From Apostichopus japonicus (taxonomy: Eukaryota; Echinodermata; Holothuroidea; Aspidochirotida; Stichopodidae), in the NCBI RefSeq assembly GCF_037975245.1, contig NC_092561.1:7078501-7142500 (forward strand): a DNA stretch of 64,000 nt. The letters run 5' to 3'. Both the position numbers and the translations under genes were made by a program. The notes beneath the pieces were generated by a model, which made no database searches, was not told where the DNA came from, and saw only the letters and a program-made list of their open reading frames with translations. Shown in pieces: positions 12,112 through 25,700 of the stretch; the first letter of the stretch is position 1; the number at the start of each line of letters is the position of its first letter.

Positions 12112-15100
12112 CTGATGTAGAGAGGACAAAGACAGATATGGAAACCATGGAAACATATAAAGCAGCTTGTTGAGAGACCATCTGGGGGGGAGGGGGAGGG
12201 GGGTGGAGTCCATGAAATTTGTTGTTATAGACGAGAGACCTATTATCACATGGTTCATAATAGGAGGCACTTTTGGAGGGAAATTTAATGATTTTACCGT
12301 AGCGACTGAAAAGTCAATCCAACTTGAAGTGTGCTTACTTGTCTCTGGATGTGTTTTTCCCTAAAGTGGAGTCAAACGATGATGCGTAACTTTGCGAAGC
12401 TTTCTCCAAGTTTAAGTATTATCAAGAAACATTTTTTGAAATTAGGTTACTTAGACCAGCTCAATTGTAAAGTGTTTGTATTCAATGGAAAGAGTGAACA
12501 AATATATAAACCCTGATGATTCTTTCTGCACCCTTCTGATTTTACCCATTTATTAAAACAATGGATAGTATTTGTATCTCATTTGAGGTCATTCAAGCCA
12601 ATTCTAGACGCATTCCACTCTTTTAAGTAGACCTAATCAGTTATCAGAACAACGTCCTTAAGTAGGTAGTCTATTTCTACAATAATTTATTTGTTAATTT
12701 CCAATCAAACATAGATGTAGTGCATGTTAAGACTATGAATAGCTAAGATATATGTAACAATTTCGAGAAATTTTTATGACAATGATAACAATTTTCGAGA
12801 ACTTTCAAAGTCTCAAGTAGTGGGTCATTATTAAACCCACCAAGCCAGAGTTTTCTTTTCATCTTTCTTGATCTGGGCTTTAGGTCTAAGTGAAGCAGGA
12901 AGAAAACTGCTGGCAGTCAAAACCAACAACGTATACCCTAATTTGCCAAATTATGAAATTTTTCTCCACACCTTTCTGTCTTTGTCCTTCTCCAGTTTAT
13001 TCCCTACCCCGTTCCTTTAATCCTCCCTTTGTCCCTCCACTGTTTATCTCCTACCGCTCCTCTTCCCTGATTGCTTTCTTCTCTCCATCCCTTGTCTACT
13101 AATCCCCTTACATGTATCTCATTGTGTTCACCGTGCTCATTAACCTGTCTGTATTCTGTGCATGTTTTTGTCTCTTCTGTAACTGTTACTTGTCATTTAG
13201 CCTCTGAAGAAGATCCTGCTAGGATCGAAACATCAGGCCAACTTACTTTTACACAAATTATGAAATCAACATTTTGAATATTTTATCACCAATGCATGGC
13301 CATTAAATAGTCAATTTAATTATAACTTTGACAATGAGAAACACACAAACAACTGCTTCAAATAATTCATATTTGCTTCTGATTTCTTTCTGAAACTCAC
13401 GACTCGATCCTGGATGAACGGTACTGCATCCTTCAGATGTCCGGCCATGTTTTTAACCAGAGCAGCACGGTCTTCGTCCGTCAAGACCTCACGCCAGAAT
13501 ACTCCTGGCTGGGAATAGTTGTCATCATCGTCAGTCCTGTAGCGCCTCACATCACCGGAGTAGTGAATCTGGGACTGGGCGTACTTGGGGTCGTCGGATG
13601 GACCATTGAAACTGTTTGGGAAGTAGTTGGGAGCTCCAGCTGGTGAATATGCAAACAGAAATGGGAGGGTCATTTTATCTGGCATTGTATATCTAAATAA
13701 TACATAAACTGGGAAAAACTGCTACAAATTTGTCCAGCAGTTGTTTTTTTTCCCACATGGAACCATAATGTTATAACTTAATTTTTTATCAGAACTTAAA
13801 AATTTTTAACTTCTAAAATTGTTACACAATTTGGGAATACTAAATAATTCCCTTATGAAGAGATTACAAACTGAATACTGGACCTTCAAAAGACTGTTCT
13901 ACCTGGAATAGATATTAATATGTTTTACGTCCATTTCCTATAGTGAAACCTGCCACATCTGTATAAATTGGACAAGTCCGGGATGACATACTGGAGGTTG
14001 CCTGGATAAGGTATAATGAGGGTAACCTTACTTTGATATACTATAGTGTTACAGATAGTTATTGTAATGGCCTGTACAAGACAAAACATGTTGTATGCAT
14101 CACTCTGTGCCAGTGGCGGAGCTAGGGGTATTGGTCAAGGGGGCGAGAATGGTCTGTAGGGGCGCTTTCGACACTATCTAAGCGGAGCGCCACCATAGGT
14201 TGGCGCGGAGCATACAAAAATAATTTGAGTAAAGATACTCCCTAGATCATCGGAAATGACCCTTTCATGGCCTTGCTAATTTGCATATAAACGAAGAATA
14301 AATAGGTTTCATCGCCAACAAAATGTGACAAATGTCAATAGGTAGATGAGAGCGCAATAAATAAATCAATAATCGCGAATAATTAAAAAGTGGTAAAAAG
14401 CTGAAAAGGGCGCCAGCAGTCCATTTGAGTCCGTCAGGGGGGGCATCCGCCCCCCTGACTGTATGGACGCTCCGCCACTGCTCTGTGCTCTGAATAGAGC
14501 ATCATGCTCTCACTCAAACTTTCAACAACTCCAAGGTTTCTCGGTTTCTAGTCACAGAGGGACATAATACTTCACAAATAATACACACATGATCCATGAA
14601 CACACAGACACACATGATCCATGAACAGACAGACACACATGATCCATGAACAGACAGACACACATGATCCATGAACAGACAGACACACATGATCCATGAA
14701 CAGACAGACACACATGATCCATGAACAGACAGACACACATGATCCATGAACAGACAGACACACATGATCCATGAACAGACAGACACACATGATCCATGAA
14801 CAGACAGGCACACATGATCCATGAACACACAGACACACATGATCCATGAACACACAGACACACATGATCCATGAACACACAGACACACATGATCCATGAA
14901 CACACAGACACACATGATCCATGAACACACAGACACACATGATCCATGAACACACAGACACATACACACTCCATTTACTACTCTAAGGTTTCTTTCTATC
15001 CTTTGGCAAGGAATGATAAATGATAATTGACTAACTCTGGTTGTCGGTGGCACATGCAGGTCCGTCCCTCTGGTAGTTATTTGGTCTAGCACTCATGGGA

Positions 15101-18100
15101 CAGTTCACAGGCAGTTGTTGATAGTTTGTTCCCAGCCGGTGGCGATGAGTGTCCGAGTAAGAGAAGAGACGTCCCTAGAGGTCAAAAAAGATAATTCAAA
15201 ACATGTTTAGGCCAAAAAATTAAACACCTCACAATAATGATGTGATGGTAGAAAAGGCAAAGAAAATTTCTCTAGTAGGTTTCTGAGAGATTTTGGCATA
15301 ATCCTTTCTTCTTTTTCTTCACCTGCAGTAGTAGTACAGATCGAGTGATATCGGTAGTCTTGACATGTCTGGGTATGTTTAACATATGATCTTGAGTCCT
15401 TGTACCCTTCGATCGTAGCGGGTACCCACCAAACCTGTCGGGTCAGCTACATGCCGACAAGAACCCAGCACAACGAACGTATCTTATTTTAATCCACTAT
15501 AACCTCTGGGATATATATCCCCATGGCGATACACTCACATAGTGTTGCAATAGAAAACTACCAACTGCAATGCATCAACTATTTGACTAATGGACAGTTT
15601 TTAATGAAAGTCACATCTTAAAACTTTCTTGTTAGCAATTCAGACAATGACTCCAGAGAATTTCTAGACTTGAAATGTTTTTGTCTACCTCCCTCTACAT
15701 GGCCCTCCTCTACATGGCCCTCCTCGACATCACCTTTTTGAGGCTATGATCTCTTTCCTGAAACATCTCGCCTGAGGGTGGCTCAATCCCAGGGATCATA
15801 TGGGTGAGATTAAATGCAATCTAAACCCCACCCCGCCCCAACCCTCATCCATCCTTCCTCCCCCATTATCATTCCCTGCCGCTACGACTGAGGCTGTGAC
15901 ATTTTACCTGCAACATCTTGTCTGGGGACGGCTCGATGCCGGGGACCATATGGGCGGGACTGAATGCGATCTGTTCCACCTCGGCAAAGTAGTTTGACGG
16001 GTTTCGGTTAAGGACCATTTTACCGACAGGGATGAGAGGGTACTCCTTCTGGGACCACACCTGTGGAGTCAAAGAGAGAAATACATGAATTTCTAACCAC
16101 TGCAGCTCACAGTATGTTTCCTTCAATGGAACGCTTATGGTATGTCACGGCTTTCACAAATTGTATTATGGTCTCCATTCAAAATGAAACAATCACCGTA
16201 CTCTGTCAGAGACAAAAAGCGGCAGCAGCTGCAAGCACCCCTTCAGCATGGCCCAATTAATATCAAGCAATAGAGATAATTTCTGCAGAAAACCAACAGA
16301 ACTGTCTAACATGTGAAATGCAGAGCACAGAAGATTACGCCCTGTGCAGCCAGGATGCAGCGATGCTGCAGCCCCCTCACCGTCCCAATTTTCGACATGG
16401 TGCCTAAGTTGTCTGATATCATCCATGCCATACGACGGGACTCAGTTATCGGTTAACAAACTTCTAATCAGGCACGGAACCAGAAAACTTTAGTAAAGAG
16501 TTCAAGCAGACTGAAATCAGTATGAAAATTAACCTTTGTAATTAACAGGACAATGATATATATTATGAAAGTTACAGTAAATGAAGCAATGAGTCAAAAC
16601 ATTTTTTTGGCTTACAAGGTCATACTGCTGCTATGGGTATTTGATAACACACCACTAATAACTCTACCGTAGAGCCTGGGAGATAAAGAAATCAAATAAT
16701 GACCAGACTTATTCATAAACTCTACCAACAATTTTTCATCGTTACGCTTGATAGCGTTGATTAGACAGCCATTTTTGCATTACTATTGATAAACTAAATA
16801 AAAGATGCCAAAGTGTCTGTTTACACAGGAGAACAATTACTGCTGTTCCGCTATCGCAAACCAAACTTAACTTCTGATTCGAGCGTAAAACGTTACTTTT
16901 TTTAGGGTAAGGCAAAGTCCAAAGTCTAAGTGAAGGATGTGATATCTTCAGAAATTCCTACAGAGGTAAGTATTAAACGCGCAAACGGTAGGCCCCTGGT
17001 TATCAATGACCTTAAATCAAATTAGTGTTATCAGTCAGTCTACACGATGGGAAATATAATCCTCCTAAAAGATTATTCTATCCCAGATTTAAGTGTAACC
17101 TTACATACGCTGATAATCTCATTTCCACCGGGGGTGAAAGACAACGTGGTGATTATCAAGTTGGAATGAATGCTGGATTCGGAGTCATTCTCAAACAAAG
17201 ACGACTTGGAATACATTACACCACATAACCATCTGGTTCTGTTCAGATTTAGTGGTCGTATTACAACCGAGGAACTTTTAACTGATCAGATTTACAATGT
17301 AACGTCAGAACAATTTGTGGACAGACAAATATACAGCTCCTGTTTGCTTGTCTGTCTGTCTGTCTGTCTGTGGGTGTATGTGGTACTTTGTTTCCAGCCA
17401 GCAACCCTAATCACTCATTAGCCATTATCACCACGACATCCAGCAAAATAAAACATTGTAACAAATTCTTACCATGACTCCAAACCCAAATAATTGTGAA
17501 ATTCCTTCCCAGACAATATGTCTTCTTTCAATTCACACACAATTTTGATCACTCGATCGTACTGATGTTAAATTAAGATGGTTGAAAGCAAGCCCACCAC
17601 CAGTTATATGGTATACCCACTTTAAATGCCACATGGTAACAGTTTCTAGTTATTGTTATCTCTGTTGATATATTTTACCAGCAATACTTGTCAAAATATG
17701 GCAGGATATTGCAGGGTCTTGTATACAAAACATTTCAGTAAAATTTCAAAGCACACATCCTATTTTAGTTTTGTTTTGGAAATGCACATATTTTTTAAGA
17801 GCTTCTCTCTTGACCCCTGAAAGAGGCATTTACACTGGGACCCATGGGCCCTATAGAAAACTTAAGAAAACTTACCTTAGTCAAATCAAATGGGTTGAAT
17901 CTGAATTTCTCAGCTTGGTCAAATGTCATGACTTGAAGGTAGAAGCTCCATGACGGCTGAAAATGAAAGGGAAAAAAAATCAGTTCAGCGAAAGTTTGGT
18001 GAAATCAAGCCGGTACAATTCTCAGGGGCGAGACAACTTGTGTTGAGCTATTTTAATCCTCAGTGCCTTGACAAAAAGCAGTTAATATTGCTACAGGAAA

Positions 18101-19629
18101 ACCATCAATGTCGTATTTTTCATGATACTTTCATGAATTATTTCACTCATTTAAATGCATTTACACAGTAAAAATTCAACGCATGAGCATAGCGAGGGTA
18201 ATTATGTCTGTGCTTCGAGGACATTGACTTGAGACCTGATGTATGGTCATACAGGAGTTTTAAAGCAGACACCTGGGTCTGATTAAACATTTTCAAAAAA
18301 ACAAATTTAAGTTGCATTTCCCTGTATCCTAGGACCTTCATTAAAGTATAAATCTATCACATTCAGAGTTCGGAATTTGATCGAACGATCGATGAAGGAC
18401 AGAACTAAATCAGAGAGGAAACTCAGAAAAGATTGTGATTGCGGCTGTCTTTCAATGGATCGTTTGTGCTCTCGGCATCGCAATGTTACCGACGACCACC
18501 CCTTCGACAATCTTGAACTGTCCCAATGCCCCAATACCCCCGTCCCCTCGACCTATAGTTCATAGTCTGCCGCTCAAGCGAGCAATCAGATTGTCCGAAG
18601 ATATGCATATAGGAATTAAAAAATAGCCTACATTCCCTACAAGATGATGAATTTTCTATCAATAATAGTTATTCTTTTTGTTCCCAGACCCCCTGGATGC
18701 CTTATTGTGCCCTAAATCGCTGCAGTGTTGTGTCGTAATCGTCAGGGACCCACAAATCAGTGCCAATGCCCCTCTACTCCCTGTGTACCCTGAAGCTCCT
18801 CCCTGAGACTTCCCAAAGCCCCCAGGGGGGGTAGGGACAACTTTGAGAACCACTGCTGAAGACCATCCTATTGCATCATAGTCTCAACAACATTAATGCC
18901 CTGTGGAGTAAAACATAGGACCTTTCTAGACGAACATCAAAAGGACAGAATGCTCGTTTCTGCCAAGCCCTTTTTTTCAAACTACATTTTGAGCTTTGCA
19001 AAGTGACATTGAAACACAAGATACAACTTCATAATTATACAAGCAGTCATTCATTATTTGTTCTTCCACTAAATACACACAATAACCAGATGTTGAGGAC
19101 AATATTCAAATTGCATACCATATTGTAGGGGTAAAACAAATACTTTTCAAAAGGTAACGGTAGGAAATATTTCATCAATATATGTAAGAGCTATACACAG
19201 CAACAAAACGTATCATCAAAAAATGTGCTGGTTCTGTGGTGTACAATAAGAGAAAACAGTGTATAATAGCATCATGTGTGTTCACAAATTGCAATACAAT
19301 TCCCAGTGTGGGAAAAAAAACACTGCATCTGACAGAATTTGTCACAGTTTTCTCTCCTAATAGTTTGACTGTTTCTTATCTAAATCTGAATGGGTATGAG
19401 TGTGTGTCAGGGTGTGAACGTTACTCCGTGACTAAAAGAAAAAAAAAAAAAAAAAATCAGTAACAGTTTTTCATGTTATTAAACAGGAGAATACATACTA
19501 GGTATCTATAACTACAATGAACACTGGTCCCTTTTACACACAAGTTTTTCCATCCAATGAGGCTTAAAATATGAGAAACATATCAACTAGAATAGTATCA
19601 CAGTTTAAGTTGCAATAACAAGTTATATG

Positions 19630-19700
<71 letters not shown>

Positions 19701-22700
19701 TGTTCTCCATCAATTTTCATGCCTTCCTAAGACAGCTTGATTGAAATGCCATCACTTGCATCATGTCCATATAGTTGTAAAGAGTAGCATTTTGGTCAAC
19801 GCCCAGTCTAGACTGTACAAAAGCGATTGTTCTCAACCCCCCCCCCCCCTCTCTCTCTCTCTCTCTCCTACAAGTGTATTTTTCTAATCTATTCATCTAT
19901 GAGAATAAGTAACTAGTGTCACAAATAGGCAATATAAAGACTGCAAAAATTATGGAGAAAAAAAAGAACTCACAAAGTTTCCATCTGCGATGGCGTTGTA
20001 GAGGTCCCGGATTGCATAATCCGGATCTGAGGAAGCCACCTCTCCAGCCCTTTCTCCGGACATGTTCTTAATCCCTTGGTCGGTCTGGAAATGAAAAAGA
20101 GTTACATGTAATATTACCCATCGGGTATCCGGGTAGCCGGAAAAAATTGTTTACCCTCGTGTATCACGATTTTCAAGGAATTACATATTTGATGCAATAA
20201 TAAATGAATTATATTCTCTACTTGTTTTTATGTTCAAATACGTACATGTAAGATAAGGTATAAAACCTTCCTCAATAATTCTATTTGCTTTTGTTTCTTT
20301 CATTAACTTGTTTATAACTTCATATAATTAACATCACTACAAGCATTGCACTGCCGCCGCTGCTTATGCTTGCTCTCCACCTCTATTGGATCAGACCATA
20401 TAAATATCCAATTTAGCTCTTAAACAGTTGTTACTAATACTATCTATCATGCAGGGCGGGTACCCTGTGCAAACACTAAATAATACATCGTGCCACTTAA
20501 GAAACCATGCTACCTGGGTTACATTTTACCTTCATGTGGAACTTGCAGTACACAGCTTCGCCTTGGGCATTGACAAGCTTGAAGGTGTGGCTTCCGTAGC
20601 CGTTCATGTGGCGATAGCCGTCGGGTGTACCACGGTCCGAGAAGAGGAAGGACACTTGGTGAGTAGACTCTGGGCGCAGAGAAATAAAATCCCAGAACAT
20701 GTTTGCATCCTGAAAAATGGGAAAAAACACCAAAAAAAATAAGGAAAAAGGGATTTGAACAACATCACATGGCTTGCAGACAAGAGACAACAAGAGCTGG
20801 GTCGGACCATGGGGATAGTTTTGTCACAAGATCAACCTTTTCCCTCTTCTTATTTCCTTAAAAATGTCATGAAAATGAGAATACACTATTATTTATACCA
20901 TATTTTCCCAGGCAGGCTTGTTGACCCCATGCCTGCAGAATTTGTTATCATACAAAACGCGCACATGCAAGTTATCTTTCACTGAGATTGGTAAAACACA
21001 TTGCCATCAACTTTGCATTCCTTTCTGAAACTTTGCTTCTAGAATCGATATAACCTCCTAGCACCCTTCTCTTAGCCTTGTGACAAAATAATGTGCTAAC
21101 CACTCAATATTAAGTAGGCCTAGTAACATTAGGCTTATAACTGCCATACAATGCCTGCGCTATTACAGTAGGGGCTACGCAATTAACGAAGAAATATTTG
21201 CTTCAAATATCTCTGTAACAGTTACCGATGAGCTGAAAGAGAAACAAAGATATGTTTAAAAATTCATGCAAACGCGCGATTCGTCTTTTTTAATGCAACG
21301 ATCGTCAAAACTAAGCAAATACAACCAAATTCTTGACATACGCGTTACGAAAAAACGATACTGGCAGCGCTATTTTGAGAATGTGCTTCCGCATCAATAG
21401 TGGTGGCGCTCTTTCGGAATTATTATCTGAGCTATATAACTCTGATTTTCGGCTCTTATTTTGAGGCAACAACACAGGTTACGTTTAAACGTTAACCGTT
21501 CGGTTAATAGATACGGTTAACCGGTTAGTGAATTAACCGGAATGACACAGCCCTAAACCACTGTACTGTATACTATTAACATTTGAATCGATTTTCAATT
21601 TTTCCATATTTCCCTGTTCAAGGCAAGACTATGCTGTGTTAATGATGTGTGTAGTTCTGTTTCCTGCAAATTTCATCTTAAGATTTCCACAATTACTCTG
21701 GGTGATGGGATGGTAGAAAAACTAATGACAATAAAACCAACCCCACCACACCCTTCATCCTACCCCCCACCTTGTCCTGACTGGAGTGTTAGCTCCATGT
21801 TACTTGTTAGCTCCATGTAGCTCCGTGTTAGCTCCATGTAACCATGTACATGTCATGTAACTATTTTTAGGAGTGTTAGCTCAGTGGTTAACGCCGGTGC
21901 CTTTCAATCATAAGGTCCCGAGTTCGGGTCACTCCAAGATTAATGTATGTCGTCCAGTTACAGAGTTGTTGACAATTGACAATTCATAATCATGGACGTT
22001 AAATATGAATGTAAGAGACTGACTTCGGTCAGCTTGCAGCTTTGATAAGCCAATGATGGCTTCTTCACAGGAGGATCGTAAATACATACATACACACATA
22101 CATACTGATTGTTTGTCATTAACACACTTTCCGGTACCAAAAGTATTATTCAGCAGTTTCTTTGTGTTTGTGTGTGTGTCTGTGTATTGTGTGGTGTGAG
22201 TGTGGTTGCCATGGGTACCATTCATTTCAAATTGAATTTTCCTGGAAGAACCAACACCATACAGGATGCATCATTTAAACAAATATTCAGAACAATATAT
22301 GTCTGTATTGATATTTAAACAAAAACTCTTACCAAGAAAAAAAAAAACATAGACCAGACAATCCACAATCAAAGTAGACTTCAACAAACAGAAAATGCCT
22401 GACTTCAACAAGACCACAGCCACATCACACCCTGTCCTTTATGTACATTAATTTTATACCAAAATTTGAATCTTAAAAGCCACTTGCCTTTAGAAATGAT
22501 GGAAGATCTATTGTCCTAGAAAGTACATTCAGGGATTGACATATGGCTGAGTTTGAGCAACTACTTAAATTATGAACTGTGTGAGATCATATATATAATA
22601 TGATATCATACTGTACCTTCTATCATGAGGGATAAAGATCCTTCACGGAATGGGCGCCTCTAAGTTTCCATGTATTGTACGATAGATAATTATTCGCATT

Positions 22701-25700
22701 CTGATGTCTTATAAGCTACCCATAATGCTCTACTGCCAATATGCTTCACAAATATCTGTCAGTTTTAATGTATTGTACGATAGATAATTATGCGCATTCT
22801 GCTGTATTATAAGCTACCCATAATGCTCTGCTGCCAATATGCTTCACAAATACCGGAAATTTTTTCATGGACATCTGCTATATTCTGAAAGATGACAGTC
22901 ATCGATATTTGGCCCATATCCAGGCTGGGGCACTTGAGAGGGTTAGGGGGGTGGGGACTAGAGCACCCTATTTGGGTCACCAAATCATGGGTACAAAGTG
23001 GTGCAGAAATTGTTTATTGAGTTGCTTTGACACCATTGCTTTAAAAATTATTGGGAGACCATAACCTCACTCCCACCCCCTTCCCTCCCACTGTCCATTT
23101 CCCCTTCCCCTTCAGTCAGGGCCTGCAGTGACAAACATCAAATTTTCTGCCCCAAATGGTTACAGAACAGAGGTTTACAAGAGACAGACCTTCAAATGAG
23201 TCACTGGGTTCCTCTTCTGGGTGTGGATGAAACTGGGGAAGAAGATGGGGTCTCGGATGAAGAAAATTGGAGTGTTGTTGCCGACCAAATCCCAGTTGCC
23301 ATCCTCTGTGTAGAACTTCACGGCAAATCCACGAGGATCCCTAGCAGAATCAGCTGAGCCAGATTCTCCACCTGTTTCCGAAAAAAAACCCGGAATAACC
23401 TCAGTTTTCCAATTTCTTTGACTAATTCCTACTTTAAGGAAAGACAAATTTATGCAAATTTTGGGCCTTGGCAACCAGACCACTGAGATGTACAAACAAG
23501 AGATGACGACTGTTTAGCTGGACAGGTGTAGTTTATAAATTTTCTGTTGCTAGAGAAGTGAAAAGAATTCTGGGTATTTAAAGATATATCCAGAATGAAA
23601 AAAAAACTGCTCTAATATAATAGTTCAAATAAAAAAATTCCAATTCATCAATAAAGAGGACAAACATTAGAACAATGCAAATTCAACACATGGAATGAAG
23701 GAATAAGATAAGAGAAAATGCATTTTAAGATTATTAAACGAAGATAGACAATTAACTCACCGACTGTGGAGAACCTGATACCCAGTGGTGTTTTCTTGCC
23801 GATTTTGTTGAACAAACTTGCCTTGGTGTACTGGGTGATGTCGTGGGTGACCTCAAAGTAACCAAATGCACCTGGCAATGGACAAGAATTAGATGTTAAA
23901 AAAGTTAAGATCATAGTTTATTTCAGGTTGAAGTAGGTTCTATAATTCCATAACATTATTCTTTCTAATGAATCGATTTTGCTTATTATTCTGCCCCACA
24001 CTCGGGAACAGTTCACTGACTTAAAATATCAACAAATATTTAATGCCACAACAAATTCGCTTGTGTAATGCTCCAGAATACAAAAAAAGTCCTTTGTGTG
24101 GCAACATGTAAAAATCAGACAAGTAAATATCCCTTTTCAAAATGCAGTCTACAGATATATTATTTTTTAAATATATCCTAAAATCAAAAAAACAAAATAT
24201 AAGGCTAGCGGCAATAAAGGCTCTTGTTACTAGTTTAGTAAGATTCGAACCGATGAAAAATCCAAGCGCGAAAAAAACTTTCTAGAAACTTTGGGAGGGC
24301 ATTGACTGGAGGGGCCGGTCATAGAGTGCACACAGTGTTAAAAGGTTACCAGTTTACTCTAGACACGGTAGAACGAGAGTGCTGAGGTTAGGAGGAGACA
24401 GGTAAGCAAGGAGCGAAGTAAATATCCAAGTCAGTAGACGATCAAAAGGAAAAGTCTTTGGCCTGGGATTTGGATGGCAAACTTGGGACGGCAAACTTAC
24501 CAGCTCCCTTAGCATGCACAACTCTCTCTGGGATTCTCTCTTGACCAAAGTGGGCCATCTCATCCAGAAAGGTGAAATCTTGGATCAGCATGGGTCCCCT
24601 CTCCCCTACGGTCTGGACCGCAAGTTTGTCGTCTATTGGACATCCTGATGATGTGGTCAGTCTGTCCGTTGTCTAAATTGGAACAAAGAAGAAAACAAAT
24701 GAATCAATGGATATTGAATACTTTAAAGGAGCATATTAGCATTTAAGTACAACCCCAGAGTGATGCATGCATACCTTTAATGGTGATCCTGATGCTGCTC
24801 AAACATGTACCAGACATATTTTGCGCGAAAGACGTCTCGAATCTTACAAAATTTAGCAAAAAGAGAGCACATTTTCGTCAAGAAAATGGCTAATTATCCA
24901 ACCAAGAGCCACGCCTATAAATGTTTTCTCTATAAATTTTGCATTTCATACATAAAGCTCATGTGGGGTTGCCTCCGTACTGAGCAATACCTGTGAAATT
25001 TTGGTATCGCTGACCGTCCCATATACTGTACCATACTGTCTATTAAGAGCTTACCTTTCTTCTTTTTGGAGGTTTCGATCGGTAGCTATCGTTACGTGTA
25101 GAGGAATTTGATAAAACGCATGGATCAATTATATCTAGTAGTATGGGCCTGGTACATCAATGAGTGAAACAGGCCGTTTTTTTAATTGTCTGACATCATG
25201 TGATAGAGATGATTTGATTGGTTGCTTTTAAAATAAGAAAAGTATGGCGTGCATGCATAATCGTTTGGGCCGAAAAATATGGCAATTTTACGAAAAGGCT
25301 AATTACTCGTTAATTAGGGTTCCTTGAGTCAAAATTCTATCACAGTAATCTTTCTTACATCAATCCCTAGTTGCTGATATCATAATGAATGTAAGTGACA
25401 ATGGAATGCTAAAAAAATTGCAGATAAATGCAATAGGGCCCTTTGAGCAGAACATAAGCAACTCTGATACTCTGATGTTGTACCCTATGGAACTTTGGAG
25501 TAGTCGCTAAGGGTGTACGGTGCTAAAAAAAACGCTACCAATTCACTCTGGAAATTTAAAATCTTCAAAATGTGGAAATATAGCTTCATTCATCTGTCAC
25601 AAGGGCAATTTAAATGGCTATGAAAACTACATATCTGCTCAAAGTTTCTAAACACGCATCGAAAAGAGAAGACTTGTACGGAAGCTTGAAAGTGCCATCA

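Larger units (their letters stand above)
13640..15035. other. Catalase intron 9
   Basis: 1396 bp, carrying the hAT-like MITE at 14111-14480 and a 25-bp minisatellite at 14583-14962. Confidence 0.8.
20710..23189. other. Catalase intron 4
   Basis: 2480 bp. Contains a tRNA-derived SINE (21871-22106), a (TG)n run at about 22165-22185 and a 98-bp tandem duplication at 22671-22855. Confidence 0.8.

Noticed and set aside
14583-14962. Regularly spaced repeat tested as a CRISPR array
   Set aside because: Units are contiguous with no unique spacers, and the DNA is an animal intron.
14514-15092. Three overlapping minus-strand frames of 131-192 codons rich in Cys, Val and Met
   Set aside because: They are translations of the 25-bp minisatellite; every frame is open because the unit lacks stops.
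21871-21945. Possible tRNA gene (and a second at 40577-40650)
   Set aside because: Boxes A and B are present but a proper cloverleaf and acceptor stem are not. Both continue into the same SINE body and tail.
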